The notes beneath the pieces are model-generated. The model was not told the DNA's origin and searched no databases. It was given only the letters and a program-made list of their open reading frames with translations. Positions 16,712-26,800 of a stretch of DNA of 42,969 bases are shown in pieces. This stretch comes from JAPLJQ01 sp037143735 (GTDB lineage Bacteria; Desulfobacterota; Syntrophia; Syntrophales; UBA2185). Where the stretch lies: assembly GCA_037143735.1 (NCBI GenBank), contig JBAWYD010000004.1:1-42969 (forward strand), read 5' to 3'. The translations under genes and the position numbers were made by a program. Position 1 is the first letter of the stretch, and every line of letters begins with the position of its first letter.

Positions 16712-17533
16712 TTAACCCCTTCTCTTCACAATATATTTATCGGTATTCTTGTTTTTCCGCGTCTTATGACCCTTGGTCGGAATCCCCCACGGGGTGCAGG
16801 GATGCCTTCCTCCCGATGACTTACCTTCACCCCCACCCATGGGATGGTCCACCGGGTTCATGGCCACACCCCTTACCTTGGGACGCCGTCCCATCCATCT
16901 CGACCTGCCGGCTTTGCCGATACTTAAATTCTCATAATCAATATTGCCAACCTGCCCGATAGTTGCCTTACATTCAAGCAAGACCTTTCTCACTTCCCCG
17001 GAGGGAAGACGAACCTGGGCATACCCTTCTTCCTTGGCCATAAGTTGTCCATAAGACCCGGCGGATCTGATGAGCTGCCCGCCCCGGCCTATCTTGAGCT
17101 CAAGGTTATGCAACAGGGAACCCAAGGGGATGTTTTTCAGGGGAATGGTATTGCCCGGCTTGATATCCGCCTTTTCCCCACTGATGACAACATCTCCCAC
17201 CCCCAATTTCAAAGGGGCAATGATGTACCTTTTCTCACCATCAACATAATTCAACAGTGCAATGCGTGATGTGCGGTTCGGATCATATTCTATTGAGGCT
17301 ACTTTGGCAGGAATATCGGTTTTATCTCGTCTGAAATCAACCAATCTGTACCTTCTCTTGTGACCCCCTCCAATATGCCGGCTCGTAATCCTTCCATAAC
17401 TGTTGCGCCCCCCCGTCTTTTTCAGAGGAGACAGAAGACTCTTTTCAGGAACCGCTGAGGTAATCTCCTCAAAGTCCGAACACGTCTGAAACCTTCTTCC
17501 CGGTGATGTAGGTTTATATTTTCTGATAGCCAT
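16712..17533 (-). CDS. rplB: 50S ribosomal protein L2
   Basis: L2 is needed for subunit joining and peptidyl transfer. It has 273 residues, the family norm. It begins MAIRKYKPTSPGRRFQT. The central GRNSYGRITSRHIGGGHKRR segment and the catalytically important C-terminal VAMNPVDHPMGGGEGKSS are complete. The His in HPMGGG (equivalent to E. coli H229) is present. It lies 28 bases after rplW. Confidence 0.98.
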   Translation of the reverse strand: MAIRKYKPTSPGRRFQTCSDFEEITSAVPEKSLLSPLKKTGGRNSYGRITSRHIGGGHKRRYRLVDFRRDKTDIPAKVASIEYDPNRTSRIALLNYVDGEKRYIIAPLKLGVGDVVISGEKADIKPGNTIPLKNIPLGSLLHNLELKIGRGGQLIRSAGSYGQLMAKEEGYAQVRLPSGEVRKVLLECKATIGQVGNIDYENLSIGKAGRSRWMGRRPKVRGVAMNPVDHPMGGGEGKSSGGRHPCTPWGIPTKGHKTRKNKNTDKYIVKRRG

Positions 17534-17561
17534 CCAACGTCATCCTTTTCCCTTATGCTGA

Positions 17562-17849
17562 TTATACGCCTTCAAAGATTTCAATTCTACTGCCGGGGGC
17601 AAGAGTAACAACCGCCTTCTTCCAGGACCGCTTTTCACCCAGAATCTTCCCAACCCTCTTTTTCTTTCCGCGAACATTCATGACATGGACATCCACTACT
17701 TTGACTTTAAAGACTTTTTCAACTGCCATCCCGATCTGAATCTTGTTCGCCCCGCGATCAACTTCAAAGACGTACTTGTTGTTTTCATCCTTCGCAAGGG
17801 TACTCTTTTCCGTGATCAGCGATCTCTTTATAATCCGATACATATCCAT
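17562..17849 (-). CDS. rplW: 50S ribosomal protein L23
   Basis: L23 lies at the tunnel exit and is the docking point for trigger factor and SRP. It has 95 residues. IIKRSLITEKSTLAKDENN and YVFEVDRGANKIQI are typical. The ATG overlaps the rplD stop codon by one base (TAATG), a standard coupling arrangement. Confidence 0.97.
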   Translation of the reverse strand: MDMYRIIKRSLITEKSTLAKDENNKYVFEVDRGANKIQIGMAVEKVFKVKVVDVHVMNVRGKKKRVGKILGEKRSWKKAVVTLAPGSRIEIFEGV

Positions 17850-18472
17850 TATGATAACAATGCCTCTTCAATCATCCTGACAGACGGTTCTAAAATAACC
17901 ACGTGATCATGGTTCAGCAGATCATATACATTGATGCCTTCTGATCTCATCATTTTAACGCCCCTGAGATTCCTGGACGATTTTTCCAGAACCGGATTAG
18001 CCCTATCCACGACAAGGAGCACTTTTTTCCAGCCGAATCGATCCACAACTTCCTTGAATTTCTTTGTCTTGACCTCATCCATGGGAAAATCTCTGAGAAC
18101 CAACACCTTTTCTTCCTTAACCTTCATACTCAGAGCTGAAACCAGGGCCAATTTTCTTACCTTCTTCGGAACCGTATAGGAGTAGTCCCTGGGGTGGGGT
18201 CCAAAGATAATCCCACCGCCTCGCCAGAGGGGAGATCTGTTAGTGCCGGCCCTTGCCCTGCCTGTTCCCTTTTGACGCCACGGTTTTTTGCCACCACCCC
18301 TGACCTCATGTCTTACTTTCGTCGAAGCGGTCCCCCGCCTTTTAGAAGCCATCTGCATTTTCACGACCTCATAAATGGCAGTCTCATTAACCTCTGCGCC
18401 AAAGACGGCATCACTCAGCTCTATTTCTGATACCTTATTCTTTTCAATATCATATACCCCGGTTACCGGCAT
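17849..18472 (-). CDS. rplD: 50S ribosomal protein L4
   Basis: L4 reaches into the exit tunnel and in gammaproteobacteria also represses the S10 operon. It has 207 residues from the ATG at 18472, which has GGAG eight bases upstream. An in-frame GTG at 18481 is less likely. The tunnel loop GGGKKPWRQKGTGRARAG is present without indels that I can see. It is coupled to rplW by a one-base overlap and follows rplC by 21 bases. Confidence 0.96.
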   Translation of the reverse strand: MPVTGVYDIEKNKVSEIELSDAVFGAEVNETAIYEVVKMQMASKRRGTASTKVRHEVRGGGKKPWRQKGTGRARAGTNRSPLWRGGGIIFGPHPRDYSYTVPKKVRKLALVSALSMKVKEEKVLVLRDFPMDEVKTKKFKEVVDRFGWKKVLLVVDRANPVLEKSSRNLRGVKMMRSEGINVYDLLNHDHVVILEPSVRMIEEALLS

Positions 18473-18493
18473 TTTTACCACTCCAAATCCTGA

Positions 18494-19126
18494 CTAACGA
18501 CCCAGTTTTACGGATCGCTGTACGATAACAATCCGATTTTTGCAGCCCGGAACCGATCCTTTGACAAACATCAAATTCCTATCCGGCCTCACTCCTAAAA
18601 CCATCAAATTCTGAACGGTTTTCCTGACATTGCCCATTTGTCCCGGCATCTTCTTTCCTTTAAACACCCGTGATGGTTCGGCGCTTGCACCAATCGATCC
18701 GGGAGCCCTGTGGAACATAGATCCATGGGTTGCCCTCCCACCACTGAAACCATGCCGCTTGACAACGCCGGCGAAGCCCTTGCCGATTGTCGTCCCGACA
18801 ACATCCACATAATCGCCGGCCTGGAAAACATCGACCTTGATTTCCTGCCCCGGTTCATAGCTTTCCGAAGCGGTTCTTATTTCCCGGAGGATACGGAAAA
18901 GACCCTTATCGGCTTTCCTGAAGTGGCCCTGAAGAGGTTTTGTAACATTTTTCTGTCTGATCCGGCCGTAACCCAGCTGAATGGCATCATAGCCATCGGT
19001 CGCCACGGTTTTCTTCTGAACGACCACGGAAGGCTCCACTTCAATGACCGTTACGGGAACCGCCGCTCCATCTTCTGAAAAAATCTGTGTCATGCCTAAT
19101 TTTCTGCCGATAAGTCCCTTTTTCAT
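18494..19126 (-). CDS. rplC: 50S ribosomal protein L3
   Basis: L3 starts 50S assembly and reaches the peptidyl-transferase centre. It has 210 residues from the ATG at 19126, matching the standard MKKGLIGRKLGMTQIF start. The frame extends to a GTG at 19147 without a ribosome site. The loop containing GSIGASAEPSRVFKGKKMPGQ, whose tip contacts the catalytic centre, is intact. A 102-base gap with two hairpins separates it from rpsJ. Confidence 0.96.
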   Translation of the reverse strand: MKKGLIGRKLGMTQIFSEDGAAVPVTVIEVEPSVVVQKKTVATDGYDAIQLGYGRIRQKNVTKPLQGHFRKADKGLFRILREIRTASESYEPGQEIKVDVFQAGDYVDVVGTTIGKGFAGVVKRHGFSGGRATHGSMFHRAPGSIGASAEPSRVFKGKKMPGQMGNVRKTVQNLMVLGVRPDRNLMFVKGSVPGCKNRIVIVQRSVKLGR

Positions 19127-19182
19127 TTTCTTCACACAATCTTCCACATTAAATAACGATACGCCTCATTTAAAGAAAGTAA

Positions 19183-19225
19183 CGGCTGGACATCTACGTC
19201 CAGGCCGTGCCACCGCTTCCGGTGG
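19183..19225 (-). promoter_or_regulatory. Two adjacent hairpins between rpsJ and rplC
   Basis: On the minus strand the rpsJ-rplC gap folds into two neat hairpins. The first, at 19210-19225, pairs CCACCG with CGGTGG around a GAAG tetraloop-like turn. The second, at 19183-19207, pairs CTGGAC with GTCCAG around a 6-base loop and is extended by CGG/CCG across a bulged C. No T-run follows, so they are not standard terminators. Possible roles are an L4- or L3-responsive element, an RNA-processing site or a stability element. I cannot tell which. Confidence 0.5.
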
Positions 19226-19228
19226 ATC

Positions 19229-19537
19229 TTACAGTTTTATCTCAACATCCACACCGGCAGACAAATCCAATTTCATGAGGGCATCCACTGTCGACTGTGT
19301 CGGTTCTATAATATCGACAAGTCTCTTGTGTGTCCTGATCTCAAACTGTTCTCTGGATTTTTTATCCACATGGGGCGATCGATTAACGCAATACTTATTG
19401 ATTTCCGTCGGTAGCGGAATGGGGCCGGCGACGCGCGCACCGGTTCTCTTTGCTGTTTCAACAATATCTTCCACAGACCGATCCAACAACTTGTAATCGT
19501 ATGCTTTAAGACGAATTCTTATCCTTTGTTCCTTCAT
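19229..19537 (-). CDS. rpsJ: 30S ribosomal protein S10
   Basis: S10 is a 30S head protein that, as NusE, also pairs with NusB in antitermination and binds NusG. The 102 residues show the conserved RIRLKAYDYKLLD, PIPLPTEINKYCVNRSPHVDK and EIRTHKRLVDI segments. It is 35 bases after tuf, so the S10 cluster here continues directly from the str cluster. Confidence 0.98.
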   Translation of the reverse strand: MKEQRIRIRLKAYDYKLLDRSVEDIVETAKRTGARVAGPIPLPTEINKYCVNRSPHVDKKSREQFEIRTHKRLVDIIEPTQSTVDALMKLDLSAGVDVEIKL

Positions 19538-19572
19538 AATGTCATGTAACCGTAACCCTTTAAACGGGCTTC

Positions 19573-20766
19573 CTATTCAATTATTTTAGTGACCACACCA
19601 GCTCCAACGGTTCTTCCGCCCTCACGGATGGCAAACCTGAGCTGTTCTTCCATAGCGATGGGGGTGATTAACTCGACCTCCACTTCCACATTATCTCCAG
19701 GCATGACCATTTCAACCCCCTCAGGCAGGCTGCAGATGCCCGTAACGTCTGTCGTCCTGAAATAATACTGGGGCCGATACCCGTTAAAGAAAGGCGTATG
19801 TCTTCCACCTTCTTCCTTGGTCAGAACATAAACTGCTGCTTTAAATTTGGTATGGGGTGTGATTGAACCGGGTTTCGCTACAACCTGGCCTCTCTCAACA
19901 TCTTCACGCTTGGTTCCTCTCAGAAGAACACCGCAATCATCCCCCGCCCGCCCCTCATCGAGGGTCTTGCGGAACATTTCGACACCGGTGCAAACCGTTT
20001 TAAACGTCGGCTTGATGCCAATAATTTCCACTTCATCTCCTGTCCTGATAATGCCTCTTTCCGCCCTTCCGGTCACCACGGTTCCTCGACCGGATATGGA
20101 AAACACATCCCCTACCGGCATGAGAAATGGTTTATCCAGATCTCTCTGAGGTTCAGGCACATAGGTGTCAGCAGCTTCCAACAACTCCCAGATCGACTTC
20201 ACCTCAGGAGCATTGGAGTCTTCAGATTCCAGAGCCTTCAGGGCTGATCCCCTGATGATCGGGATCTCATCGCCGGGAAATTCATACTCCGTCAGCAACT
20301 CTCTCAATTCAAGCTCCACCAGATCAAGAAGCTCAGGATCATCAACAAGATCAACCTTGTTCATGTAGACGATGATAAAGGGAACCCGAACCTGTCTTGC
20401 AAGGAGGATGTGTTCTCTCGTCTGGGGCATGGGTCCATCGGAGGCTGCAACCACAAGAATGGCTCCATCCATATGGGCGGCGCCGGAAATCATGTTCTTG
20501 ATATAATCGGCATGTCCCGGACAATCGACGTGGGCATAGTGTCTTTTCGCTGTCTCATACTCCACGTGAGCAACATTGATCGTAACGCCCCTTTCTTTCT
20601 CCTCGGGAGCATTATCGATGGAATCAAAGGGCCTGAACTCCGCCCAACCCTTCTTGCTCAAATGCTTCGTGATCGCTGCCGTCAAGGTGGTTTTACCATG
20701 ATCAACGTGCCCGATGGTGCCGATATTCACATGCGGTTTGGTCCTCTCAAATTTCTTCTTAGCCAT
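19573..20766 (-). CDS. tuf: Elongation factor Tu
   Basis: EF-Tu carries aminoacyl-tRNA to the ribosomal A site as a GTP complex. It has 397 residues from the ATG at 20766, which has GGAGG eight bases upstream. An ATG two codons earlier is too close to that site. G1 (GHVDHGKT) lies at about 19-26, DCPGHADY at about 81-88 and NKVD at about 136-139, followed by beta-barrel domains 2 and 3. This is the only tuf in the window. It is the copy downstream of fusA; the second canonical site near secE is empty. Confidence 0.98.
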   Translation of the reverse strand: MAKKKFERTKPHVNIGTIGHVDHGKTTLTAAITKHLSKKGWAEFRPFDSIDNAPEEKERGVTINVAHVEYETAKRHYAHVDCPGHADYIKNMISGAAHMDGAILVVAASDGPMPQTREHILLARQVRVPFIIVYMNKVDLVDDPELLDLVELELRELLTEYEFPGDEIPIIRGSALKALESEDSNAPEVKSIWELLEAADTYVPEPQRDLDKPFLMPVGDVFSISGRGTVVTGRAERGIIRTGDEVEIIGIKPTFKTVCTGVEMFRKTLDEGRAGDDCGVLLRGTKREDVERGQVVAKPGSITPHTKFKAAVYVLTKEEGGRHTPFFNGYRPQYYFRTTDVTGICSLPEGVEMVMPGDNVEVEVELITPIAMEEQLRFAIREGGRTVGAGVVTKIIE

Positions 20767-20830
20767 CTCCATTACCTCCTCTTTAACTTTGAATGGTTCG
20801 TTTGTTCACTACGTTTCTTAAGCAATAATT

Positions 20831-22906
20831 TTAATGACTTGTTTTATCTATAATTGCTTTCGCCAGATTCTCCGATATGGCGTTGTAATTCAAAAATTGC
20901 ATGGTATAAGTTGCTCTTCCCTGCGTCTTTGATCTGAGATCCGTGGCATAACCGAACATTTCGGCAAGAGGCACCTCGGCGTTGATCGCCTCCAGGGAAG
21001 GTCTCGATTCAATGCTGACGATTTTCCCTCGACGTGACGTGAGATTCCCGATCACATCGCCAAGGTATTCCTTGGGAACCACCACCTCCACCGACATGAC
21101 GGGTTCCAGGAGGACGGGGTGGGCCCGTTTAGCTCCGCTTTTGAACGCCATGGAAGCCGCTATTTTAAAAGCCATGTCTGAGGAATCAACGTCATGAAAA
21201 GATCCGTCGACAGCGCTGACGATGACGTCAACAACAGGGTATCCTGCAAGCACACCCTCTTCCATCGCTTCCACAATACCTTTTTGCACAGCAGGAATAT
21301 ACTCAGTAGGAACCACTCCTCCGGTTATCCTGTTCCGGAACTCAAAACCCTGACCGGGCAAGTTGGGCTCAATTTCCAGCCATACATGACCATATTGCCC
21401 CCTGCCGCCCGATTGTTTAACATATTTGCCTTCCGTTCGCACACCTTTTCTGATGGTTTCCTTATATGCAACCTGGGGCTGACCGATATTGGCGCCCAGT
21501 CCAAATTCTCTTGAGAGCCGATCGACAATAATCTCCAGGTGTAATTCTCCCATTCCGGAAATAAGGGTCTGACCCGTTTCTTTGTCCACCTTGACCCTGA
21601 AGGAGGGATCTTCGCGGGCAATCTTGCCCAGGGCAACATCCAGTTTCTCCTCATCCGCCTTCGTTTTTGGTTCTATGGCGATGGCAATAACGGGATCCGG
21701 GAAATCCAGAGTCTCAAGTGTCAGCGGATGGTTCATATCACAGAGGGTGTCTCCCGTCGTTGTCAGATTCAAACCCACGGCAGCGACAATGTCGCCGGTG
21801 CGGGCCTCTTTAATATCTTCCCTTTTATTGGCATGCATCTTGAGCAATCTTCCAACCCGTTCTCTTCTCTTCTTGGACGCATTGTACACGTAGGAGCCCG
21901 CCGACATGACTCCTGAATAGACCCTGAAATAGGTTAACTGGCCAACGTATGGATCTGTCATAATTTTAAAGGCCAAAGCTGAAAACGGCGCATCGTCACT
22001 GGCCGCCCTTTCCATGTCCGTTCCTTTTTCCTCTCTGCCGATCACCGGAGGCATATCCAGTGGAGACGGAAGGTAATCGATAACGGCATCCAGGAGCATT
22101 TGCACCCCCTTGTTCTTAAAAGCAGAACCACACAGGATGGGCGTCGCCTTCATGGTCAGCGTAACCTTTCTGATGGCACGCATGATTTCTTCGTGGGAAA
22201 GAGCTTCCTCGTTTACATATTTTTTCATCAAGTCATCATCGCAGTCAGCGAGAAACTCAATGAGATTTTCTCTTTCCCGACGGGATACATCGATCATATC
22301 CGGAGGTATTTCACCCTCCGTGAATGTGACGCCCAAAGATTGCTCATCATACGTGACAGCTTTCATCCGGATAAGATCAACAACCCCTCGAAACGTGCTT
22401 TCCGCCCCGATGGGTATCTGCACCGGAATCGGGTGCGCCCCCAATCGTTCCTCGATGGAGTTGACAACCCTCCTGAAATCGGCCCCCACTCTATCCATTT
22501 TATTGATGAACGCGATCCTGGGTACCCGGTATCTGTCCGCCTGACGCCAGACTGCCTCGGATTGTGGTTCCACACCGCCAACGGCGCAGAACAGGGCAAC
22601 GGCTCCATCTAAAACTCTCAAAGATCTCTCGACCTCAATCGTAAAGTCCACATGACCGGGTGTATCAATGATGTTTATACGGTGATTTTTCCATGAACAT
22701 GTGGTTGCCGCGGATGTAATGGTAATGCCCCTCTCCTGTTCCTGTTCCATCCAGTCCATCGTGGCTGTACCGTCATGGACTTCGCCCATCTTATAGGACT
22801 CACGCGTATAGTATAAAATCCGCTCTGTTGTTGTCGTTTTGCCGGCATCAATATGCGCCATAATGCCGATGTTGCGGAGACTGTCTAAAGGAGCTTCACG
22901 TGCCAA
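20831..22906 (-). CDS. fusA: Elongation factor G
   Basis: EF-G drives translocation and, with RRF, ribosome recycling. It has 691 residues. G1 (AHIDAGKTTTTE) is at about 17-28, DTPGHVDFT and NKMD follow, and domains II-V run to the C-terminus. GGRGQYGHVW in domain IV and the DVxxDGSFHDVDSSD region look normal. The standard str position, 29 bases after rpsG and 64 before tuf, supports the housekeeping copy and not an EF-G2 paralogue. Confidence 0.98.
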   Translation of the reverse strand: MAREAPLDSLRNIGIMAHIDAGKTTTTERILYYTRESYKMGEVHDGTATMDWMEQEQERGITITSAATTCSWKNHRINIIDTPGHVDFTIEVERSLRVLDGAVALFCAVGGVEPQSEAVWRQADRYRVPRIAFINKMDRVGADFRRVVNSIEERLGAHPIPVQIPIGAESTFRGVVDLIRMKAVTYDEQSLGVTFTEGEIPPDMIDVSRRERENLIEFLADCDDDLMKKYVNEEALSHEEIMRAIRKVTLTMKATPILCGSAFKNKGVQMLLDAVIDYLPSPLDMPPVIGREEKGTDMERAASDDAPFSALAFKIMTDPYVGQLTYFRVYSGVMSAGSYVYNASKKRRERVGRLLKMHANKREDIKEARTGDIVAAVGLNLTTTGDTLCDMNHPLTLETLDFPDPVIAIAIEPKTKADEEKLDVALGKIAREDPSFRVKVDKETGQTLISGMGELHLEIIVDRLSREFGLGANIGQPQVAYKETIRKGVRTEGKYVKQSGGRGQYGHVWLEIEPNLPGQGFEFRNRITGGVVPTEYIPAVQKGIVEAMEEGVLAGYPVVDVIVSAVDGSFHDVDSSDMAFKIAASMAFKSGAKRAHPVLLEPVMSVEVVVPKEYLGDVIGNLTSRRGKIVSIESRPSLEAINAEVPLAEMFGYATDLRSKTQGRATYTMQFLNYNAISENLAKAIIDKTSH

Positions 22907-22935
22907 TTTTATTCACCAGAGCTTCCGGGAAAATG

Positions 22936-23406
22936 CTAAAAACGGTAATGGGCAAAGGCCTTATTCGCCTCCGCCATCTTGTGAACGCTCTCCCTCTTTT
23001 TTACGGAAGCGCCCCTGTTATTGGCGGCATCAATCAACTCCGCAGCAAGCTTCTCCATCATCGTCTTTTCGGTACGTTCCTTGGAATGGGTGATGATCCA
23101 ACGAATGGCCAAAGCAACTCTTCGTGAAGGCACGACTTCCGTCGGCACCTGATAGGTAGAGCCTCCTACCCGCCTTGACTTCACCTCAATCACGGGCTTC
23201 ACGTTACCCACGGCCTTTTCAAAAAGCTCTACGGCCTGTTCTTTCGTTTTCTTTTCGATAATACCAAAGGCCCCGTATAAAATGGATTCTGCGATGCTCT
23301 TTTTGCCTCTTCTCAACAGACTGTTGATAAACTTTGCCACAAGCTTATTGTTATACTTAGGGTCCGGCAGTATTTCTCTTTTTGTGATTTCTCTTCTTCT
23401 CGGCAT
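22936..23406 (-). CDS. rpsG: 30S ribosomal protein S7
   Basis: S7 nucleates assembly of the 30S head and lines the mRNA exit channel. It has 156 residues. PRRREITKREILPDP near the start and the beta-hairpin region with GGSTYQVPTEV are typical. The rpsL-rpsG gap is only 14 bases, too short for the extended S7 repressor site known from the E. coli str operon. Confidence 0.97.
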   Translation of the reverse strand: MPRRREITKREILPDPKYNNKLVAKFINSLLRRGKKSIAESILYGAFGIIEKKTKEQAVELFEKAVGNVKPVIEVKSRRVGGSTYQVPTEVVPSRRVALAIRWIITHSKERTEKTMMEKLAAELIDAANNRGASVKKRESVHKMAEANKAFAHYRF

Positions 23407-23420
23407 GATCCTATCCCCGC

Positions 23421-23792
23421 TTAGCTCGGTTTCTTCGCTCCATATTTGGATCTCCCCTGTTTCCTGTCCTGAACCCCCATTGCATCAAGCGTACCCCTGA
23501 TAATGTGATACCGGACACCGGGAAGATCTTTTACTCTGCCCCCTCTGACAAGTACCACGGAGTGTTCCTGTAGGTTATGGCCAACACCTGGTATGTATGA
23601 AGTCACTTCGTATCCGCTGGCGAGACGAACCCTTGCAACCTTTCTCAAGGCAGAATTCGGTTTCTTGGGTGTCGACGTATACACCCTCACGCATACTCCC
23701 CTGCGCTGCGGGGAACCTGCCAACGCAGGTGTCGTTGTCTTCTTTTGCATCTTGGTCCTACCTTTGCGGACCAATTGATTGATTGTCGGCAT
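23421..23792 (-). CDS. rpsL: 30S ribosomal protein S12
   Basis: S12 sits at the decoding centre. It has 123 residues from the second of two adjacent ATG codons. A GGAGG site touches the first, which makes the second the better start. K43 (TPKKPNSALRK) and K88 (GGRVKDLPG), the usual streptomycin-resistance positions, are wild type. D89, the residue commonly beta-methylthiolated, is present. It follows rpoC by 60 bases. Confidence 0.97.
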   Translation of the reverse strand: MPTINQLVRKGRTKMQKKTTTPALAGSPQRRGVCVRVYTSTPKKPNSALRKVARVRLASGYEVTSYIPGVGHNLQEHSVVLVRGGRVKDLPGVRYHIIRGTLDAMGVQDRKQGRSKYGAKKPS

Positions 23793-23852
23793 CATCCCTC
23801 CCAGACTCTATTGTTACCCTTCCTGTTGGGTGCAACAAAAGTAAAGTTGCTA

Positions 23853-26800
23853 TCAATTCGTGGCCTGTATGTCAAGTGTTTTCTCATTTATTTTTTCATT
23901 TCCTTCATCATCTCCAATCTCGAGGACTTTATCATCTTCAACTGTCCTGAGGCTCAGTTTCCTGTATACGGGGAGCCCGGTCCCCGCAGGAATCAATCTT
24001 CCCATGATGACATTTTCCTTGAGCCCTCTGAGATAATCTACCTTCCCAGCCAGGCTGGCTTCTGTCAGAACCCGTGTCGTCTCCTGGAAGGACGCCGCTG
24101 AGATGAAACTCTGCGTGCTGAGAGATGCCTTGGTAATACCGAGTAAAATCGGCTCACCGATGGCCGGTCTCCCGCCTCTGGCAGCGACCTTTTCGTTTTC
24201 TTCCTGGAAGCGGTACCTCTCCACCTGCTCGTCTGCTATAAAGACAGTATCACCCGGATCTTTCACTTTTACCCTGCGGAGCATCTGGCGTACGATCACC
24301 TCCATATGCTTATCATTGATTTTTACACCCTGAAGCCTATAAACCTCCTGAACCTCATCAACAAGATATCGGGCCAACGCTTTTTCGCCCTTAATTGTCA
24401 GAAGGTCATGAGGATTGTGAACACCATCCATCAGGGCTTCACCCGCCTGAACACGGTCCCCCTCCTGGACGCTGACGTACTTTCCTTTGGGTATCAAATA
24501 TTCCTTTTCTTCGCCAACCTCGGGGGTAATAACCACTTTTCTCTTTCCTTTGGCATCCTTGCCGTATGAGACGGTACCGTCGATTTCGCTGATGACGGCA
24601 AATTCCTTCGGCTTTCGAGCTTCAAAGAGCTCCGCCACTCGGGGAAGCCCTCCGGTGATATCCTTCGTTTTCGTTGTCTCTCTTGGAATTTTAGCAACAA
24701 TATCACCTGCACTGACCTTATCCCCTTCCGATACACCAATATTGGCCCCTACAGGAAGAAGGTACCTTGCCACGGCATTCGTTCCCGGAACTCTTGCCGT
24801 TTTACCTTTGCTGTTCTTGATGGAAACCCGGGTACGGAAATTAGCCCCCTTGAATTCGACAATTACTTTTCTTGAAAGACCGGTTACCTCATCAACCTGT
24901 TCCTGCATGGTCTTTCCTTCGATGATATCTCCATACTTAACATTACCGTCAACCTCTGCAAGGATCGGTATGGAGAAAGGATCCCATTCTGCAAGCAAAT
25001 CACCTTTCTTAACGACAGTGCCATCGCTAATTTTGAGATGCGCACCGTATGGAACGGGATATTTTCCACGGCTTCTGGCCTGTTCGTCTAAAACATGAAC
25101 TTCTCCATTCCTGTTCATGACGACAAGATCCTGTCCCTTTGTTTTCACTGTATTGAGATTCATATACTTGATGGTACCGTCATGCCTTGCCTCGAGGGTA
25201 GAGTGCTCCTCAAATTTAGCGGTACCACCGATGTGGAACGTTCTCATGGTCAGCTGGGTGCCCGGTTCACCGATAGACTGAGCGGCAATAATCCCGACAG
25301 CCTCGCCTATATTTACAAGATGCCCATGAGCCAGGTCTCTTCCATAACACATGGTGCAGACACCGTACTTCGACTTACAGGTTAAAACAGACCGGATGTT
25401 CACCCTTTCGATACCGGCTTGATCAATCTTTTCGGCAAGGGCTTCATCAATCCCCTCATTTGCATGGACAAGAACCTCTCCACTAAACGGCTCCTTTATA
25501 TCCTCCAGCGCCACCCTTCCAAGAACGCGTTCACCCGCCGTTTCAATGATCTCGCCACCTTCCATAAGGGCAGAAACGTAAATACCGTCAATGGTGCCGC
25601 AATCATTCTCGCTGATAATACAATCCTGGGCCACATCAACGAGCCTTCTGGTCAGATATCCGGAATTTGCCGTCTTCAGAGCGGTATCAGCAAGACCTTT
25701 CCTGGCGCCGTGGGTGGAAATGAAATACTGGAGTACCGTCAATCCTTCTCTGAAATTAGCCGTGATCGGCGTTTCGATGATTTCACCGGAAGGTTTTGCC
25801 ATCAAGCCTCTCATCCCGGCAAGCTGCCTGATCTGGACGGCGCTTCCTCTTGCACCGGAATCGGCCATCATAAAAATGGGGTTAAAGCTTTCGATCTTCC
25901 ATTTTTCGCCGGCACTATTTTCGGTCTCCTCTGATCCGATACCGCTGAGCATCTCAGCGGCGATCTTCTCCGTCGCTTGAGCCCATATATCGATAACCTT
26001 ATTGTACCTCTCTCCATCCGTGATGAGACCATCCATATACTGCTTCTGTATTTTTAGAACATCCTTGTCGGCCATAGAAACGATATCTTTTTTGTTGGAT
26101 GGAATCACCATGTCATGGATGGCAATGGACATACCCGAAATTGTGGCATACTTAAACCCCAAATCCTTTAACCGGTCTGCCAGCAGAACTGTCGTTTTAT
26201 CTCCACAGGTGCGGTAAGAATAATCTACCAGGTTAGCTAATTCCCTTTTATTCATCACTTTGTTGACGGTATCGAAAGGAATCTCTTCAGGCAGATTTCC
26301 ATAAAGAACAACCCTTCCAACGGTTGTCTCCTTCATTTCACCGTTAATACGGACTTTTACTTTCGCATGAAGGTCCACTGCATCTGCATCGAGAGCGCTT
26401 TGAACCTCTCCCGGATCTGCAAAAACCATCCCTTCGCCCTTCACACGGTTCTTGGCGCGCGTCATATAGTAAATACCCAGAACGATATCCTGGCTGGGAT
26501 TTATGATGGGTTTCCCGTTCGCCGGTGAAAGGATATTATTTGTTGACATCATAAGGACTCTGGCTTCCGTCTGTGCCTCAACAGACAATGGAACATGAAC
26601 GGCCATCTGGTCACCGTCAAAATCGGCGTTGAACGCTGTGCAGACCAGAGGATGGAGCTGTATGGCTTTCCCCTCTATCAGAACCGGCTCAAAAGCCTGG
26701 ATGCCAAGCCTGTGAAGGGTAGGCGCCCTGTTCAACATAATGGGATATTCGCGCACCACCTCATCAAGAGCATCCCATACTTCAGCAGTTTCCCGCTCCA

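Noticed and set aside
23407..23420. S7 autoregulatory site between rpsL and rpsG
   Set aside because: The gap is only 14 bases, too short for the structured site known in E. coli.
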